NCBI GenBank assembly: GCA_016926155.1
Contig: JAFGPC010000177.1
Span: 1 to 64,000, forward strand
DNA: 64,000 nucleotides
DNA from: Sedimentisphaerales bacterium
GTDB taxonomy: Bacteria; Planctomycetota; Phycisphaerae; Sedimentisphaerales; Anaerohalosphaeraceae
Direction of reading: 5' to 3'
Made by a program: the position numbers and the translations under genes. The notes under the pieces are model-generated. The model saw nothing but the letters and a program-made list of their open reading frames with translations. It was not told the DNA's origin and searched no databases. Below are positions 63,663-64,000 of the stretch, piece by piece (the first letter of the stretch is position 1; each line of letters starts with the position of its first letter).

Positions 63663-64000
63663 GATGAACTTTACCTCGTCTGCCATATTTGTACCAGGCC
63701 GAACAGGCCCCTTCGCTGCTGACCATACAAGGCCCGACCGGAGTGTCCGGCGTACATACAGCGTCAAAAAGCCCACACTGGGGAGGATTAATCAGACCAC
63801 ACAAAACCTGCCCACACAAACAACCATTGGGTTCTTCTTTGGGTATTTCTTCTATACCAAATCGAACAAGGGCATCAAACCGCTTATATTGCCGTTTCAG
63901 CCGAAGGGTACCATTGGGAATGCAACCCAAACCCCGCCAGGGGCCATCATACGGCTCAAAATAGGCCTCGATCAGTTCCCATGCCCGAGTATTACCCTGG
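63655..64000 (-). CDS. hypD: Hydrogenase formation protein HypD (C-terminal part)
   Basis: The frame is open from the window edge to a stop at 63,655 and gives about 114 residues of the C-terminal part of HypD. It includes QGNTRAWELIEAYFEP, then RGLGCIPNG, and the cysteine-rich end CLCGQVLCGLINPPQCGLF with later CTPDTPVGPCMVSSEGACSAW, which bind the [4Fe-4S] cluster. HypD assembles the Fe(CN)2CO unit with HypC and HypE. The start is beyond the window, with hypC and hypF presumably upstream. Confidence 0.93.
   Translation of the reverse strand, partial: QGNTRAWELIEAYFEPYDGPWRGLGCIPNGTLRLKRQYKRFDALVRFGIEEIPKEEPNGCLCGQVLCGLINPPQCGLFDAVCTPDTPVGPCMVSSEGACSAWYKYGRRGKVHHD

Noticed and set aside
63689-63964. 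Plus-strand frame opposite hypD
   Set aside because: The minus strand carries the conserved Cys-rich end of HypD and runs open to the window edge.
1-64000. tRNA genes, rRNA, CRISPR arrays, insertion sequences and prophage genes
   Set aside because: Reading through the window I found no cloverleaf-like segment, no regularly spaced direct repeats, and no transposase or integrase motif. Small RNA genes could still be missed without a covariance search.

Overview
The window looks like a piece of a chromosome from the Planctomycetota, most likely class Phycisphaerae or a close relative. This rests on gene content, not on a marker tree. Planctomycete-style families are frequent: twin-arginine Gfo/Idh/MocA oxidoreductases in tandem, DUF1080 (3-keto-disaccharide hydrolase-like) domains, a PQQ-repeat propeller, a GLUG/dockerin protein, a DUF6786-type lipoprotein, M56/BlaI pairs and ExbB/ExbD/von Willebrand modules. 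G+C is close to 50% by eye. The ferredoxin-dependent 2-oxoacid oxidoreductase and the hydrogenase maturation genes suggest an anaerobic or fermentative carbohydrate degrader. FlgB, FlhG, sigma-28 and a flagellin-like gene point to a flagellum. I see no rRNA, tRNA, CRISPR array, insertion sequence, integrase or phage gene.

Layout. 1-1,880: a gene tail, a small membrane protein, a cupin and an A+T-rich membrane-anchored protein. 1,898-9,949: a BlaI repressor with a giant M56-peptidase/beta-helix sensor, divergent from a LacI-type regulator followed by a secreted nucleoside hydrolase/ADP-ribosylglycohydrolase fusion; the space between carries two promoters and three operator-like palindromes. 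10,163-13,920: a homocysteine methyltransferase/methylene-THF reductase fusion convergent with an APC permease fused to a PTS EIIA-like domain. 14,185-26,498: a four-subunit 2-oxoacid:ferredoxin oxidoreductase, an ExbD and a repeat protein, clpX, and on the other strand rarA, 5-formyl-THF cyclo-ligase, a LysM/L,D-transpeptidase, a VWA protein, ExbB and a second ExbD. 26,603-36,488: flagellin-like gene, alpha-L-rhamnosidase, GLUG/dockerin protein, GAF-GGDEF diguanylate cyclase, then merR-flgB-flhG-fliA.

36,580-49,760 is mostly sugar catabolism: a GH127 beta-L-arabinofuranosidase, dapF, a sodium:solute symporter, and a six-gene minus-strand L-rhamnose operon (PHP protein, zinc-type dehydrogenase, RhaA, NCS1-like permease, small membrane protein, aldolase-dehydrogenase fusion). 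49,892-52,422 holds a PQQ-propeller protein, a small hypothetical and a secreted esterase-like hydrolase. 52,630-60,294 is a plus-strand run of three exported Gfo/Idh/MocA paralogues, one cytosolic paralogue, a sugar isomerase-like TIM barrel and a tandem DUF1080 protein, closed by a strong hairpin terminator. 60,370-64,000 on the minus strand has a DUF6786-type lipoprotein and hypB, hypA, hypE and the end of hypD.

Working together: the surface rhamnosidase and arabinofuranosidase would release L-rhamnose and L-arabinose from plant or algal polymers. The rhamnose operon would convert rhamnose to lactate and a triose phosphate, although no rhamnulokinase is in view. The Gfo/Idh-DUF1080 run looks like an oxidative (3-keto) glycoside-cleavage route. 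The most rewarding places to look are the BlaI and LacI control region (6,145-6,282), the M56/beta-helix fusion, the Gfo/Idh-DUF1080 run, the split ExbB/ExbD/VWA/repeat-protein set and the 24-bp palindrome ahead of the flagellar regulators.
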